A model generated the notes under the pieces. That model had not been told where the DNA came from. It was given only the letters and a program-made list of their open reading frames with translations, and ran no database searches. DNA of 64,000 bases from Phosphoribacter sp044220725 (GTDB lineage: Bacteria; Actinomycetota; Actinomycetes; Actinomycetales; Dermatophilaceae). The stretch covers positions 1 to 64,000 of the forward strand of contig JBGAQN010000007.1 in assembly GCA_044220725.1 (NCBI GenBank), given 5' to 3'. Each line of letters begins with the position of its first letter. Position 1 is the first letter of the stretch. Of this stretch, positions 26,889-36,018 are shown piece by piece. A program made the translations under genes and the position numbers.

Positions 26889-28100
26889 CTATCCGCCGCC
26901 AGCCGGAATCACCCGCAGGTTGGGCGGCACGGCCACCTCGCCCAGCCCGAGCCATGCCGCCAGGTCGGTGAGTTCAGCTGCCAGGGCCTCGGCGGCAGCC
27001 GGTGGCACCCCCGGCTCCCAAGTGAGTCGCGGCACCCGCAAGACACCGGCAGTGCGGTCGGCCTTGAGGTCGACCCGCGAGACAATCGTGTCGCCGTAGA
27101 CGAACGGCAACACGTAGTAGCCGTGCACCCGCTGCGGCGCCGGCGTGTAGATCTCGATCCGGTAGCGGACCCCGAACAGGGCCTCCGTCCGCGGCCGATG
27201 CCAGACGAGCGAGTCGAAGGGGCTCACCAAGGCGCTGACGTGCACGTTCCGCGGGATGCGGGCACCCGGGTCCAGGTATGCCGTGTCCCGCCACCCCGCG
27301 ACGGACACCTCGTGGATCGTCGCCTCCCGCAGCAGGACCTCGATGGCGCTCCGCGCCTGAGCCCGGGTGAGGCGGAAGTAGTCGGCCAAGCTTGCCTCGG
27401 TGGCAATCCCCATGGCCCGAGCGGCGATTCGGACCAACTCAACGATGGCCTCACCCTCGGCCCGGTCCTGTTCGCGGGCAGCCCACGCGGCTCGGTGCGC
27501 CGGGGGTGCGACCCGGGCGAGGGCGGCATACCGGCGCTCGAACTGCGCGGTGCGCCCGGCGGAGGAGACCTGCCCCGACCAGAACAGCCACTCCAAGGCC
27601 CGCTTGACGGCCGACCAGTTCCACCCCCAGTCCTCGTGCGAGCGCGGGAGGTCGTGGGCGAGCGCTGCCTCCACCTGGCGCGAGGTGAGCGGGCCCCGAG
27701 CCACCACCTCGTCGAGCACCGCCTCGAGCAGCCCCGGGTGCTCGTCGCGCACCCGCCGCATCCCGCCCCACGCTTCCCGCTCCGCAGCACGCATCCGCCC
27801 AGCGAACAGCGGCCAGATGGCCGGGCTGATGAGCGCAGCCTCATGCGCCCAATATTCGACGAGCCGGCGCGGCGCCTCGTCACGCATCCGGTCGAGCGCG
27901 ACGCGGTCATAGGGACCGAGCCGGCTGAAGAACGGGAGATAGTGGCTGCGGGTCAGGACATTGACCGAGTCGATCTGGACGACCCCGATCCGATCGAGCA
28001 CCGACCGTAGGTGGCGGGTCGTCACTGCGCCAGGCGCGGGGCGCCGGGTCGCCAATCCCTGGGCGGCGAGCGCGATCCGTCGGGCCTGGGCAAGGGTCAG
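26889..28100 (-). CDS. YcaQ/AlkX-like winged-helix DNA glycosylase
   Basis: This protein of about 400 residues matches the winged-helix family of YcaQ, which unhooks DNA interstrand crosslinks. Characteristic segments are GVVQIDSVNVLTRSHYLPFFSRLG, EYWAHEAALI, SPFDSLVWHRPRTEALFGVRYRIEIYTP and HGYYVLPFVYGD. The family's opening helix (TLAQARRIALAAQGL) is encoded in frame upstream of the first standard start, a TTG at 28055, but only CTG (28100) or ATC (28109) precede it before an in-frame TGA at 28113-28115. I therefore place the start at the CTG. A TTG start would drop a conserved helix. Confidence 0.8.
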   Translation of the reverse strand: MTLAQARRIALAAQGLATRRPAPGAVTTRHLRSVLDRIGVVQIDSVNVLTRSHYLPFFSRLGPYDRVALDRMRDEAPRRLVEYWAHEAALISPAIWPLFAGRMRAAEREAWGGMRRVRDEHPGLLEAVLDEVVARGPLTSRQVEAALAHDLPRSHEDWGWNWSAVKRALEWLFWSGQVSSAGRTAQFERRYAALARVAPPAHRAAWAAREQDRAEGEAIVELVRIAARAMGIATEASLADYFRLTRAQARSAIEVLLREATIHEVSVAGWRDTAYLDPGARIPRNVHVSALVSPFDSLVWHRPRTEALFGVRYRIEIYTPAPQRVHGYYVLPFVYGDTIVSRVDLKADRTAGVLRVPRLTWEPGVPPAAAEALAAELTDLAAWLGLGEVAVPPNLRVIPAGGG

Positions 28101-28167
28101 GTTGGCGATCGGTCACCGCCCCGCTCACCGCAGCGGCGCCGCCACGACCCGCCGGTATGCCGGGTGC

Positions 28168-28860
28168 TCACCCGGCGCTGGGCGGGTGGATGAGGTTCTG
28201 CTGCACGGCATACATGGCCGCTTCCATGCGGGTGTGCAACTGGAGTTTCTCGAGGATGTTGCGGACGTGGTTCTTCACGGTGTTCTCGGAGATGAACAAC
28301 TCGCGACCGATCTCGCGGTTGCCCAGACCGCGGGCGACCAGGCCGAGGACCTCGATCTCGCGCTCGGTGAGTTTGGGCAGGTGACCCCCGGCGACCTCGA
28401 CGTCGCGGCGGCGCATCTGGGCGAACTCCGCGAGCAACTTCGAGGCCATCGAGGGCGAGATGAGCGAGTCGCCCGCGTGCACGGCCCGGATGCCCGCGGC
28501 GATCTCGTCGCCGGGGACGTCCTTGAGGACGTAACCGTTGGCACCCGCGCGCACGGCCTCGAACAGGTCAGACTCCTCGTCGCTCATCGTCAGCATGACG
28601 ATGCGCGCCGACGGCACCCGTTCACGGATCGCCTGGCAGGCCTCGATCCCACCGCAGCGAGGCATCCGCACGTCCATCAGCACGACATCGGGGACGGTAG
28701 CCTCGGCGCGCTCGACGGCGGCCATGCCGTCATCGGCCTCGTCGACGATGACAATGTCACCGTCGAGCTCGAGGACAGTGCGCAGGCCGCGTCGAAACAA
28801 CGCATGGTCGTCAGCGATCAGCACCCGGATCGGGTGTTCACGGGTCCAGCCATCGGTCAC
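28168..28860 (-). CDS. NarL/LuxR-family response regulator
   Basis: This 230-residue regulator has a receiver domain with acidic pocket ADDH (16-19) and phosphoacceptor Asp63 in LMDVRMP, LTMSDEE with the switch threonine, and K in YVLKD. A LuxR HTH follows (LTEREIEVLGLVARGLGNREIG, ENTVKNHVRNIL). No cognate kinase is adjacent. It lies between hpf and the YcaQ-like gene on the same strand, a position often seen in actinobacteria, where it may respond to an orphan kinase or to phosphate-independent signals. Confidence 0.9.
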   Translation of the reverse strand: MTDGWTREHPIRVLIADDHALFRRGLRTVLELDGDIVIVDEADDGMAAVERAEATVPDVVLMDVRMPRCGGIEACQAIRERVPSARIVMLTMSDEESDLFEAVRAGANGYVLKDVPGDEIAAGIRAVHAGDSLISPSMASKLLAEFAQMRRRDVEVAGGHLPKLTEREIEVLGLVARGLGNREIGRELFISENTVKNHVRNILEKLQLHTRMEAAMYAVQQNLIHPPSAG

Positions 28861-28982
28861 CCGCTCATGATGACATGGCTGGTCGGGCCACGGCTGCGCC
28901 GGATGACCATTGACTCCGCCGCACGCACCGGTGAGCGCGACGGTCGAGCGGATGGCGCCGCGGAGTCAGGTCACCCGGGGGT

Positions 28983-29615
28983 TCAGTGACCAGGGGCCGG
29001 CTCCAGGTGGATGACCCCGTAGGACCAGCCACGCCGACGGTAGACGACACTTGCCCTGCCGGTTTCGGCATCGTTGAACAAGTAGAAGTCGTGCCCCACG
29101 AGTTCCATCCGATTGACCGCTTCGGCCAGACTCATCGGCTCGCTGGAGTGGACCTTCTCGCGGACCTCGATCGGCGAGTCGCCAACGGCTCCGAAGGGGC
29201 CGACCGCAGTGTCGGCATCATCGGGCGCCTCCCCCGAGCCACTGTCGGCAGCAGCCGCAGGTGCCGCCGCCGCCTGGTTGGCGACGGGGATCGCAGCCAC
29301 CTCGGGCCGGGGCGCGCGCACGGCGGCCCGGCGCCGTCCGCTGGCCCGGCGCAGCCGCTCGAGCAGTTTCTCGATGGCTTGGTCGAGCGCGTTGTATTTG
29401 TCGTCGCTGGATGCTTCGGCCCGCACGACCGACCCACGGTCGCGACAGGTGAGCTCGACATATTCCGAGTTGCGTGGGGTCCGCTCGTGGGTGACCACGA
29501 CGTCGACCCGGGTGACCTTGGGCGCGATTTGGGCGACCTTGGCCAGTTTGTCGTCCAGGTATGCCCGGAAACGATCCGAGACCTGGGTGTGACGACCGGT
29601 GACGACGATGTCCAC
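28983..29615 (-). CDS. hpf: long-form ribosome hibernation promoting factor
   Basis: This 210-residue protein consists of the N-terminal S30AE domain (MDIVVTGRHTQVSDRFRAYL, VELTCRDRG, ALDQAIEKLLERLRR), an Ala/Pro-rich linker of about 40 residues, and the C-terminal dimerisation domain (KPMSL-like EPMSLAEAVNRMELVGHDFYLFND, VVYRRRGWSYGVIHL). Long HPF joins 70S ribosomes into 100S dimers in stationary phase or hypoxia. The comF gene lies upstream and secA downstream, with intervening accessory genes. Confidence 0.95.
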   Translation of the reverse strand: MDIVVTGRHTQVSDRFRAYLDDKLAKVAQIAPKVTRVDVVVTHERTPRNSEYVELTCRDRGSVVRAEASSDDKYNALDQAIEKLLERLRRASGRRRAAVRAPRPEVAAIPVANQAAAAPAAAADSGSGEAPDDADTAVGPFGAVGDSPIEVREKVHSSEPMSLAEAVNRMELVGHDFYLFNDAETGRASVVYRRRGWSYGVIHLEPAPGH

Positions 29616-29732
29616 AAATTCCTCCTAGACGTGTGACGTGACGAGGTAGCGGGCCGGGCAGACCCCGCGAACCTGACCATCACCTCCAGTCGTCTCGGAC
29701 GGTGTCATTCCACCGTAGTCGCCAGCGCCACA

Positions 29733-30392
29733 TCAGGCCAGCGCGACCGCGACCGGCCAAGCGCGGCGCGCCGTGGCCGCGACGACGGCCGCACCGACGA
29801 CCTCGGCTCCGGCGCTTCGCAGGGCCCGAGCGCCCTCGCAGAGTGTGGCGCCGGTGGTGACGACGTCGTCGACGAGCAGGACTGTTCGACCGGCCACGTC
29901 GCCGGTCCAACGCCGTGCGACAACATACGCGCCGCGCACGTTGCCGCGGATCAGGTGGGGGTCGGCCAGGAGCCGGACGGCGGCCCGCGTCAGTTCGGTC
30001 ATGCTGGCCTCCCCTCGCCGACGGCTCGCCGCTCGGCTCGATGGCACGGGCACCAAGACACACCCCGGGTATGCCGCCGCGGCCACCTCGATCGCTCCAG
30101 CGAGCAGGGGCGCCAGCACCGCCCGGGCATCCGGACGACCACCGTCTTTGGCTGCGACGACTGCGGCCCGGAGTGCGCCGGCATACCGACCCGCGGCGAC
30201 AACGGGCGGCAGACCGACGGGTGCAGGGCTGGGCGGACAGGGGCGAGGAGCCGGAAAGCAACGCATGTCCACGTCGGCTGCACACGCACTGCACCAGGGT
30301 GCGGTCGCCGCGGCGCATCCGGCACACTCCGTCGGCAAGACCATGTCCACGAGGGAGGACCAGCCTCGCGCGATTCCACCACCCAGGTCCAT
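29733..30392 (-). CDS. ComF-family phosphoribosyltransferase
   Basis: This protein of about 219 residues has the N-terminal zinc-type Cys cluster (LPTECAGCAAATAPWCSACA) and a phosphoribosyltransferase domain. The domain includes VLVPVPSSRAASRRRG and the PRPP loop VLLVDDVVTTGAT. ComF homologues are needed for DNA uptake in competent bacteria, but in actinobacteria the role is unproven. The ATG at 30392 is chosen over a GTG 60 bases upstream that would overlap a DnaA-like box. It precedes hpf, keeping the conserved comF-hpf order. Confidence 0.87.
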   Translation of the reverse strand: MDLGGGIARGWSSLVDMVLPTECAGCAAATAPWCSACAADVDMRCFPAPRPCPPSPAPVGLPPVVAAGRYAGALRAAVVAAKDGGRPDARAVLAPLLAGAIEVAAAAYPGCVLVPVPSSRAASRRRGEASMTELTRAAVRLLADPHLIRGNVRGAYVVARRWTGDVAGRTVLLVDDVVTTGATLCEGARALRSAGAEVVGAAVVAATARRAWPVAVALA

Positions 30393-30443
30393 CTGACCAT
30401 CAGACCCTGCCGGGGCCCGCAACCCGAGAAGAGGTCGAGCACC

Positions 30444-30452
30444 TGTGGACAA
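30444..30452 (-). promoter_or_regulatory. DnaA-box-like nonamer (TTGTCCACA)
   Basis: TGTGGACAA on the + strand is the actinobacterial DnaA-box form on the minus strand. It sits in the 190-bp divergent region between comF and the histidine kinase gene, with a near-match TTGTGGAGA 27 bases downstream. Confidence 0.4.
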
Positions 30453-30582
30453 AGGGGTGACTGTCGAGGGGTTGTGGAGACAACCGAGGTCACGACTCTG
30501 GCCATTCTCGCCCGGCGGTCCCGTCTAGGTGTCATCATGACCACACGCGGAGGTCTCCTCGGGGAGAAAGCTCAGAGCGCAG

Positions 30583-32235
30583 GTGTTCGTAGTCCTCTCG
30601 ACGGCGACCTGGTTGCGGATCTCGATCGCTGCCGTCGTCCTCGTCGTCAACACCGTCTTCGACCGGGGGCAACAGGTACTGCCCTGGGTCGTGCTCGTCG
30701 TCGGTCTCGATCTGGCCACTGGGTTCTTACTGGCCCACGAGGACGTCGCTCTCCCCCACCGTTCTGCCTCCGCAGCCTCGGTCGTCACCACCCTCGGCGC
30801 CGTCTTCGCCGGCATCTGCTCGATCGCCGGATCGGGTGGACTGCCCCTGTTCGTCATCCCGCTCTATCGAGCCGGCGAGTTGCGCGGGCGATCCGACGTC
30901 GGCCTTGCGGGCGCAGCCCTCGCCCTCGGTGTCACGGTCGCCCACCTGATCGGCGTTCCGTCGACTCTCGCGCTGGTTCAAGTCCTGCTCTGGGGCGTTC
31001 TGGCCGGGGCCTTGGGCATCCTGACGACGTGGGAAGCACGACTCAACCGCCAGACGAACTACGACGCCATCACGGGTGAGGCAGCGGTACTGCTGGACCG
31101 GCTCAGCCACCTTGCGGTTGGCCTTGACGGCGGTCTGGACCCGAGGATCTTGGCCGAACGGATCCTCGATGAGTTGCCCCGCAAACGGGGACTTCGTGGC
31201 GTCGTCTTGGCCGGAGCGGGTGGAACGCCCGCCATCCCCATCGCGCTCCGCGGCGCCTCCCGCGTGCCCTGGCCACAGTTCGCGGACAGCGACACCAGCG
31301 CTCACAGTCGCACCTGGGCCGACGGAACGCCTTCCCGAGACCTCGTCGACGGCCGAGCCACCGTGGCCGTGCCGTTGCGCGATGTCCGAGGCTGTCACGT
31401 GGGGATGCTCCTCGCCGATTGGCCAGCCGGGCACTTACCATCGGACGCCGACATGGCCACCGTCACTGGGACTGCAGCCCGGCACGGCACCGGACTGGCT
31501 GTAGCGCTCACCTATGACCGCCTGCGTGAACAGGTCGGAGTGGACGAACGTCGTCTGTTGGCGCGGGCGATGCACGACGGGATCGCCCAAGAGGTGGCCG
31601 CCTTGGGCTTTCACCTCGACATGATTCGGTATGCCGCCGAGCAAGCCGGCGACCGGTCGGCACCCGAGCTGGCGACACTGCGCGGCGAGGTCGCCAGGAT
31701 CCTCGGCGACCTGCGCAACGAGATCACTGACCTGCGCATCGGCCTGCACCCCGAACGGGGCCTCGGCGCCGCCATCTCGACACGTCTGCAGCAATTCGGC
31801 GCGAACACTGGGGCGATCGTCACCGTCGTCCTGCACGAGTCCGGTTTCCGGCTTCCAGCATCCACGGAGATCCGGCTCTATCGTCTCCTGCTCGATGTCC
31901 TGGCCGACGCCCACCGCCATCGGGCTCGCGAGGTCGGAGTCGAGCTCGTCGTTTCCGCACCCCACTACGACCTGATCACCAGCCATTCCGGAGTGAGTTC
32001 GCTGAGCCTGCAGGCTCTCTGCGACCGCGTCGACGATCCGAGCTGTGTGATAAGCGTGATCGCCGGAAACGGAGCGGACCAACCGAGTCGAGTGCGTGCG
32101 ACCGCATCCGCTCGCCGCCGAACCAGCGACTCACGAAATGAAGCACCGCCACACCGCGTGGGTGAAGAACTCCTCGCGGATCGCTCGCGGCCACAACGAT
32201 CGCCCGCGCATACCCTCGGCCGGGGTGATTCGTGA
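30583..32235 (+). CDS. membrane histidine kinase-like sensor with degenerate ATPase domain
   Basis: This 550-residue protein has several N-terminal helices (about 10-145), a GAF-like region (180-315) and a HisKA_3 dimerisation helix with the phospho-acceptor in RAMHDGIAQEV (His331). The expected HATPase domain (from 425) lacks the Asn of the N-box, here DVLADAHRHRAREVGVEL, and no DxGxG or GTGLGL motif follows. The last 50 residues are Arg-rich and unstructured. It may be a phosphotransfer scaffold or need a partner kinase. It overlaps the next gene by GTGA. The pair is convergent with the Tad locus. Confidence 0.8.
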   Translation: MFVVLSTATWLRISIAAVVLVVNTVFDRGQQVLPWVVLVVGLDLATGFLLAHEDVALPHRSASAASVVTTLGAVFAGICSIAGSGGLPLFVIPLYRAGELRGRSDVGLAGAALALGVTVAHLIGVPSTLALVQVLLWGVLAGALGILTTWEARLNRQTNYDAITGEAAVLLDRLSHLAVGLDGGLDPRILAERILDELPRKRGLRGVVLAGAGGTPAIPIALRGASRVPWPQFADSDTSAHSRTWADGTPSRDLVDGRATVAVPLRDVRGCHVGMLLADWPAGHLPSDADMATVTGTAARHGTGLAVALTYDRLREQVGVDERRLLARAMHDGIAQEVAALGFHLDMIRYAAEQAGDRSAPELATLRGEVARILGDLRNEITDLRIGLHPERGLGAAISTRLQQFGANTGAIVTVVLHESGFRLPASTEIRLYRLLLDVLADAHRHRAREVGVELVVSAPHYDLITSHSGVSSLSLQALCDRVDDPSCVISVIAGNGADQPSRVRATASARRRTSDSRNEAPPHRVGEELLADRSRPQRSPAHTLGRGDS

Positions 32236-32930
32236 CCTGGCTGATCGGGAATCATCCCGCCGACGATGGGCCTGTCCACGCACTGATGACCTCGGCCCCC
32301 CTGATTACGGTCATCCTTGTCGACGATCACGACCTCGTCCGCCAGGGCGTGGCCTCGCTCTTGCATCTCGACCCCGCTCTGCGCGTCATCGCCCAAGCCG
32401 CCTCAGTCGCTGAGGGGATGTTGTTGGCGCGATCGGTGACGGCGGATGTCCTGGTCGTTGACGTGTCGCTGGGGGACGGGTCCGGGCTGGAACTTGTGGC
32501 CGAATTCCGCCGCCGACATGCATCTATGGGGATCGTCGTACTCACGATGCACCAGGACGACGAGACGCTCCTTGGCGCACTCGATGCAGGCGCGTCGGCC
32601 CTCATTCACAAGAGCCGATCGGCCGAAGACGTCATCGCCGTCGTCCATCAGGCCGCCGCGGCGCCAGATCGCTTCTCGGCCGTCGGCCTCGCCGAGGCGA
32701 TCCGGCGGCGACAGTCAGTCCCCGTCGTCAAACTCACTAGCCGTGAGGCAGAGGTTCTCCAGGAACTGGCCGCAGGCTCCTCCGTGGCGCAGGTCGCCAA
32801 GTCGCTCTTCATGAGCGAGTCGACGGTGAAGACTCATATCGCCAAGATCTACGACAAACTCGGGGCCAATAACCGCGCCTCTGCAGTCATGGCAGCCATC
32901 AGACTCGGGCTGGTCGAGGCGCCGCGCTGA
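32232..32930 (+). CDS. LuxR-family response regulator paired with the kinase-like gene
   Basis: This 232-residue protein has acidic pocket DDHD (31-34), phosphoacceptor Asp77 in VVDVSLG, LTMHQDDE and a lysine in IHKS, then a LuxR HTH (LTSREAEVLQELAAGSSVAQVAKSLF, ESTVKTHIAKIYDKLG). The GTG at 32232 overlaps the kinase stop; an ATG at 32286 is an alternative and would give the usual N-terminus. It is convergent with the Tad gene cluster, so a role in Tad pilus control is plausible but inferred. Confidence 0.88.
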   Translation: MTWLIGNHPADDGPVHALMTSAPLITVILVDDHDLVRQGVASLLHLDPALRVIAQAASVAEGMLLARSVTADVLVVDVSLGDGSGLELVAEFRRRHASMGIVVLTMHQDDETLLGALDAGASALIHKSRSAEDVIAVVHQAAAAPDRFSAVGLAEAIRRRQSVPVVKLTSREAEVLQELAAGSSVAQVAKSLFMSESTVKTHIAKIYDKLGANNRASAVMAAIRLGLVEAPR

Positions 32931-32966
32931 GAGCGGTGGCACCGTTGTTCGGCTCGACGATAGCGC

Positions 32967-33104
32967 CTAGTGTGAGCCAGCTAACCAGGTCAGGGCAACG
33001 ACAGCGGTCACGACGGTGAACAGGACGATCGCCACCAGGAAGAGGCGCCGTTCCGCGGGGGAGACCCGAGGCAGCGACCTCACCTCCCGAGGGCGTGCTT
33101 TCAC
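32967..33104 (-). CDS. 45-residue single-span membrane protein after tadC
   Basis: A GTG at 33104 overlaps the tadC stop (GTGA) and opens a 45-residue frame ending TAG at 32967. It reads VKARPREVRSLPRVSPAERR followed by one hydrophobic helix of about 20 residues (LFLVAIVLFTVVTAVVALTW). Coupled start and helix make it credible as a real micro-protein of the Tad operon. It could be a minor assembly or platform accessory. No family is recognised. Confidence 0.6.
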   Translation of the reverse strand: MKARPREVRSLPRVSPAERRLFLVAIVLFTVVTAVVALTWLAGSH

Positions 33105-34027
33105 CCGAAGACTCCACTGAGGAAGAGCGCGACGATGCGCACGACAGCCGGACCGAGAATGACGACGAAGATGGCCGGGAAGATGCAGAAGATCAGCGGG
33201 AAGAGGATCTTGACCGGAACTTTCTGAGCCCTTTCTTCGGCGGCCTGCCGCCGGGCGATACGCATCTCCTTGGACTGCTCCCGCAACACGCTGGCGATGG
33301 GCAAGCCGAGCCGATCCGCTTGGACAAGCGCACTGACGAAGTTGCGGATCTCCGGGATCGTGGTCCGCTCGCCGAGGCCCTGAAAAGCTTCGCCGCGCGG
33401 CCTGCCGATCTGGATCTCGGACATCACTCGGGCGAACTCCCCGGCAACCGGCCCGGTCGTCGCCCGGGCCACGTGGGCCAAGGCACCGTCAAATCCTTGC
33501 CCAGCTTCGACGCACACGGTGAGCATGTCCAGTGCGTCGGCCAGTCCGCGCCGTAACTCGTCTTGCCGTCGCAGCCCTGCGTTGTACACGAGCAGATCGG
33601 GCAGAAAAAGCCCCAGTGCCCCGAGGATGACCATCCAGACGAATCCGGCAACGGAGAGGCGACCGATGGCCAGTCCCAGCAAGACCCCAAGGATCAATCC
33701 GGCGCCCTTGGCCCCCAACACCTTCTCCGGCGTCCACCCCGGCGGATTGCCCGCTTGGTCCAAGAGCTTGGCCAGTCGCTGGCTCGACCCGCTGGGCGAT
33801 AGCCGATACCCCAGCGCTCGGGTACGAGCGAAGATCGGCTCGATGAGCCGGTCCCGCGTGGGCAACTCGTTGCGCGCCACCTCATGGTGGGTGATCTGGC
33901 GCTCGATGATCGCCAGGCTGCGCGCCACGCCGGTCGGTTCCCCGTTGCCGACGGAAGCGAGGACGGCGACGACGAGCGCGAGCAGGACCAGGACGATGCC
34001 GATCCACAGGACGAGCGTCGGCTCCAT
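33101..34027 (-). CDS. tadC: Tad pilus inner-membrane platform protein TadC
   Basis: This 308-residue T2SF-family protein has helices near residues 7-27, about 110-150 and at the C-terminus. The T2SF core reads GLADALDMLTVCVEAGQGFDGAL, GEFARVMSEIQIG and FVSALVQADRLGLPI. With TadB it forms the membrane platform for pilin assembly. The ATG at 34027 shares one base with the TadB stop (TGATG). Confidence 0.9.
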   Translation of the reverse strand: MEPTLVLWIGIVLVLLALVVAVLASVGNGEPTGVARSLAIIERQITHHEVARNELPTRDRLIEPIFARTRALGYRLSPSGSSQRLAKLLDQAGNPPGWTPEKVLGAKGAGLILGVLLGLAIGRLSVAGFVWMVILGALGLFLPDLLVYNAGLRRQDELRRGLADALDMLTVCVEAGQGFDGALAHVARATTGPVAGEFARVMSEIQIGRPRGEAFQGLGERTTIPEIRNFVSALVQADRLGLPIASVLREQSKEMRIARRQAAEERAQKVPVKILFPLIFCIFPAIFVVILGPAVVRIVALFLSGVFG

Positions 34028-36018
34028 CAGACCTCCACTCGAATCGCCCGAGACAGCCAGAACACACCGATCGCCATGAGGAGGGCACCGACGATTAGCA
34101 ACACCAGCCCGAGCAGCGTCGTCCACAGCAGTGAAATGTAAGCACGGTTGACATTCAATTCGTAGACGAACAGCACCATGGGCAACGCGACGAGAATCAC
34201 GGCCGAGAGCCGCCCTTCGGCTGACAACGCGTTGACGTGCCGACGCAGAACTTCGCGTTCCCGCAGGGTCGTTGCCGTCGTCCGGAGCGTCTCGGCGAGA
34301 TTGCCACCGACCTGGCGCTGAATGGCGATAGCCATCGAGGTCCAGCGCATGTTCTCGCTGCTCATCCGATCAGCCAGGCGTCCGATGGCCGACTCGATGT
34401 CCGAGCCGATGCGGGTCTCGGCCATGACGCGGGCGAACTCCTTCGCCGCGGGTTCGGCGACATCTCGCGAAACGGCATCCATGGCTTGCAAGAGGGAGAA
34501 TCCGGTGGACAGACTGCTGGCCACGAGCATGAGCACGTCGGGCAGCTGCCGCTCGAAGGCGCGCGAACGCCGACGCGCGAGAAACCGCAGGATGACCGGC
34601 GGGACGATCAGGCCGAGCAGGCCCCCCAGCATGGCTCCGATGACTCCGACGGCACCGTCACGCAGCGCCAGGACACCGATGGCCACTCCGACCAGAACCC
34701 CGACTACCCGCAGGATGGCCCACTCCCCCGCTCGCCACGGGAGATCTGCCCGTTGGAGTAGGGCCATCGTCGCCGAGGTCGACGCTCGACCCTGCATGGC
34801 GCGATCGCCGAGTCGAACGAGGCTGTCGGCCATCGACTCGGAAACGTCCGAGCGCCCCACTGCAACCGGCCGGACAACTCTCCGACCGGCGACGTACGCC
34901 TCTATGCCTTCAACCCGCAGGGCACGCTGGGACTTGAGAGTCGGCACGAGCATCGACCCGACACCGCCGAAGATGCCCACGAAGATCGCCGCGAGTGCGA
35001 GGTAGAACCACCACGGTGTCGTCACCGGACCGGGGTTGACCGGGCCCGCGGCCGCAGTCGGTGGCCCGGCCGCGGTCGCGGCCACCGGTGATGAGATCGA
35101 GACCGAAGGAACGGATTGTTGCGCACCGAAATCCACGGTCGCGGCCGCACGGAAGGATGCCCCGCTTGCCTGACCGGAGACCACGACTTCGCGAGGCCCA
35201 CCCATATCCGTCACAGGGACGGTGATCGCCGCCTGGGATTCAATGGCTCGGGCCGCCGCGGCGAACACCGCGGTGACGGCCGCACTGTCATTCACGGCCG
35301 CAACCGTGCCACCTCCGGCTTGGGCGACCTCGCGCAGGGCGCGGTCGGCGGACGCCTGGGAGGCAAAGTTGAACCCGATGACGTCGGTCCTGGCCCCCAT
35401 CGACGTGATTCGTTCGACGACCTGCGCGGCGCTCACTTTGCTCCGGTTGTCCTTCCCGTCGCTGAGCAACACAACGCTCCGGTCCCCTCCGTCCCCCAGT
35501 GCCGCCAATCCGGCTGCCAACCCGTCGTAAAGCGCGGTGTCCCCAAGCGAAGTCAACCGGCCCGCGGCAGCCTGGACCGCAGCGCGGTCGCGCGTCGGTG
35601 CCACCTCTACCCCTGCGGTCGCCGCAAAGGACACCAAGCCCACTTCCACGTCCCGAGGGACTGCGGCCAGATAAGCAGCCACGGCCTCGCGCACGGTCCT
35701 CATCCCCGACTTGCCCATTGAGCCGGAGGTGTCAACGACGAGCACCGCCACCCGTCGTTGGGCCGCAGCGGGAGTGACCGTCGCAGGCAAAGGTGTGCCA
35801 CCCACGGTGACGGTGACCGACGCAGGGTCGATGACAGCCGCCTCGCCCGAGGCTCGCACCGTGACGACCCCGCTGACCTGACTACCATCGACGCGGAGTC
35901 CGGTGAGGGTCGCCGGGAGCGGTTCCGGGGCAGCATCAGCGGGCACCGGGTTGATAGCGACGATCGAGGCGATCGCCACCCCCAGCACGCCGATGACGGC
36001 CCTTCGGGCCATCGTCAC
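34027..36018 (-). CDS. tadB: VWA domain-TadB fusion, Tad platform protein
   Basis: This 663-residue protein starts with a signal-like helix (VIGVLGVAIASIVAINP), then an extracytoplasmic von Willebrand A domain. Its metal-ion site is DTSGSM (96-101) with downstream LGDTALYDG and LLSDGKDN. A membrane helix (WWFYLALAAIFVGIFGGVG) leads to a C-terminal T2SF domain typical of TadB (QLPDVLMLVASSLSTGFSLLQAMD, EFARVMAETRIG). The VWA may bind extracellular ligands or the growing pilus. The GTG start overlaps the tadA stop (GTGA); an ATG at 36012 is also possible. Such fusions occur in actinobacterial Tad loci. Confidence 0.88.
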   Translation of the reverse strand: MTMARRAVIGVLGVAIASIVAINPVPADAAPEPLPATLTGLRVDGSQVSGVVTVRASGEAAVIDPASVTVTVGGTPLPATVTPAAAQRRVAVLVVDTSGSMGKSGMRTVREAVAAYLAAVPRDVEVGLVSFAATAGVEVAPTRDRAAVQAAAGRLTSLGDTALYDGLAAGLAALGDGGDRSVVLLSDGKDNRSKVSAAQVVERITSMGARTDVIGFNFASQASADRALREVAQAGGGTVAAVNDSAAVTAVFAAAARAIESQAAITVPVTDMGGPREVVVSGQASGASFRAAATVDFGAQQSVPSVSISSPVAATAAGPPTAAAGPVNPGPVTTPWWFYLALAAIFVGIFGGVGSMLVPTLKSQRALRVEGIEAYVAGRRVVRPVAVGRSDVSESMADSLVRLGDRAMQGRASTSATMALLQRADLPWRAGEWAILRVVGVLVGVAIGVLALRDGAVGVIGAMLGGLLGLIVPPVILRFLARRRSRAFERQLPDVLMLVASSLSTGFSLLQAMDAVSRDVAEPAAKEFARVMAETRIGSDIESAIGRLADRMSSENMRWTSMAIAIQRQVGGNLAETLRTTATTLREREVLRRHVNALSAEGRLSAVILVALPMVLFVYELNVNRAYISLLWTTLLGLVLLIVGALLMAIGVFWLSRAIRVEV

